A stretch of 12,678 nt of DNA, taken from positions 1 through 12,678 of the forward strand of contig VGKX01000017.1 of the NCBI GenBank assembly GCA_016866895.1. The letters run 5' to 3'. Source of the DNA: Candidatus Parvarchaeota archaeon (GTDB taxonomy: Archaea > Micrarchaeota > Micrarchaeia > Anstonellales > VGKX01). The notes under the pieces were generated by a model, which worked only from the letters and a program-made list of their open reading frames with translations, made no database searches and had not been told where the DNA came from. Below, piece after piece: positions 12,111 through 12,678 of this stretch. Position 1 is the stretch's first letter; each line of letters starts with the position of its first letter. The translations under genes and the position numbers were made by a program.

Positions 12111-12678
12111 ATGAGCAGATTATTTTTGAATACAAACCCAGGAGCAAGTGCGCAAAGCCTCTGGAAATGCCAAAATAAAGGGCAAGCAATGCAATCTGTT
12201 TTCATGGGCAACAATCTACTCAGCTGCAAATTCGCATTATTGTTGTTCCTACCCTTGCTAATGGCAGGCCTGGCATTTGCCGGCCAATCTGGCGCCTTAA
12301 TAATGCCGCCTCAGGAGCAAGTCCAATACCAGCTCACTGCGCCTGTCGCTTCGGTTGCTCTTTACTCAAACGGCTACGGTTTTTTTAACGCTGCCACTCA
12401 GGCTTCAGTCCAGCCAGGCAAGGCAACAGTGATAGTACAGAACTTCAGCAGGCGGGCGCTGTTTGACACCATTTGGGTTTCAGATAATGCAGGGAAAATC
12501 ACATACCAGAAACTGGTCTCAAGGCAAAAAAACATCACGACAAGCTCAAAAGTGCCCCTGACGACATTTGAGCTTCTGAATTCAAGTGTGGGAAAGCAGG
12601 TTTCAATAACCGTTGGCGGGGCTGCAAAATCCGGCACTCTTGTCTGGGTCTCGCCAGATTCGCTTGCAATATCCTCCA
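12111..12678 (+). CDS. Exported protein with DUF4139-like N-terminal region (partial)
   Basis: The frame runs from ATG 12111 off the right edge, giving 189 residues. A signal peptide core, FALLLFLPLLMAGLAFAG, sits near residues 41-58. The exported part shows VASVALYSNGYGFFN, the VxLYxxGYG block of DUF4139-type proteins, then a beta-rich stretch and SVGKQVSITVGG with SGTLVWVSPD, matching the family's VGKxVxV...GTL pattern. Function is unknown for the family. ATG 12111 has GGTG five bases upstream, exactly as at the S-layer gene. ATG 12189, with AAAGGG six bases before it, would give a more normal signal peptide and is a fair alternative. Confidence 0.65.
   Translation, partial: MSRLFLNTNPGASAQSLWKCQNKGQAMQSVFMGNNLLSCKFALLLFLPLLMAGLAFAGQSGALIMPPQEQVQYQLTAPVASVALYSNGYGFFNAATQASVQPGKATVIVQNFSRRALFDTIWVSDNAGKITYQKLVSRQKNITTSSKVPLTTFELLNSSVGKQVSITVGGAAKSGTLVWVSPDSLAISS

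Noticed and set aside
1..12678. CRISPR array, insertion sequence or integrase
   Set aside because: I saw no regularly spaced repeats, transposase or recombinase motifs, and no duplicate of the tRNA-Ser 3' end that would mark an attachment site.

Overview
The window looks archaeal, most plausibly a DPANN-type lineage such as Diapherotrites or Micrarchaeota (lineage is a guess; archaeal is firm). Support: an MJ0822-type S-layer protein, an archaeal tyrosyl-tRNA synthetase with the Methanocaldococcus-like set of tyrosine-binding residues, a TRAM-only protein, TTTAAATA-type TATA boxes (two about 27 nt before an ATG, implying leaderless mRNAs), GGTG/GGAGGTG ribosome sites and T-tract terminators.

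Layout. 2-88: tail of an unidentified gene. 89-398: long promoter and leader region, with a 20-bp palindrome, a TATA box and a strong stem-loop just before the ribosome site. 399-3011: S-layer protein. 3032-3112: terminator. 3505-6197: two-gene cell-surface unit, a 718-residue secreted/membrane protein with an exact ferredoxin-type Cys motif, followed by a 161-residue membrane protein that repeats its C-terminal four-Cys domain. 6301-7407: tyrS on a leaderless transcript. 7492-8996, minus strand, visibly AT-richer: a TacT-like GNAT acetyltransferase, a 47-residue ORF placed like its antitoxin, a possibly broken small ORF, tRNA-Ser(GCU) and a TM2-domain protein. 9017-9316: apparent remnant of a Cys-rich secreted protein on the plus strand, abutting that island. 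9387-9512: 41-codon leaderless small ORF. 9548-10680: structured, A-rich leader with a mini-ORF and then a divergent proC-like gene. 10863-11240: tandem ACT-domain protein. 11456-11791: RGG-like plus TRAM protein. 12111 to the end: exported DUF4139-like protein, cut by the window edge.

Themes. Much of the window builds the cell envelope (S-layer, the four-Cys pair, TM2, DUF4139-like). Housekeeping and amino-acid genes (tyrS, proC-like, ACT, TRAM) sit between these. The minus-strand block is the accessory part and carries the likely toxin-antitoxin pair. The least-explained items are the S-layer leader element, the ferredoxin-type motif in an exported protein, the paired four-Cys domains, the GNAT partner ORF and the leaderless 41-codon ORF.
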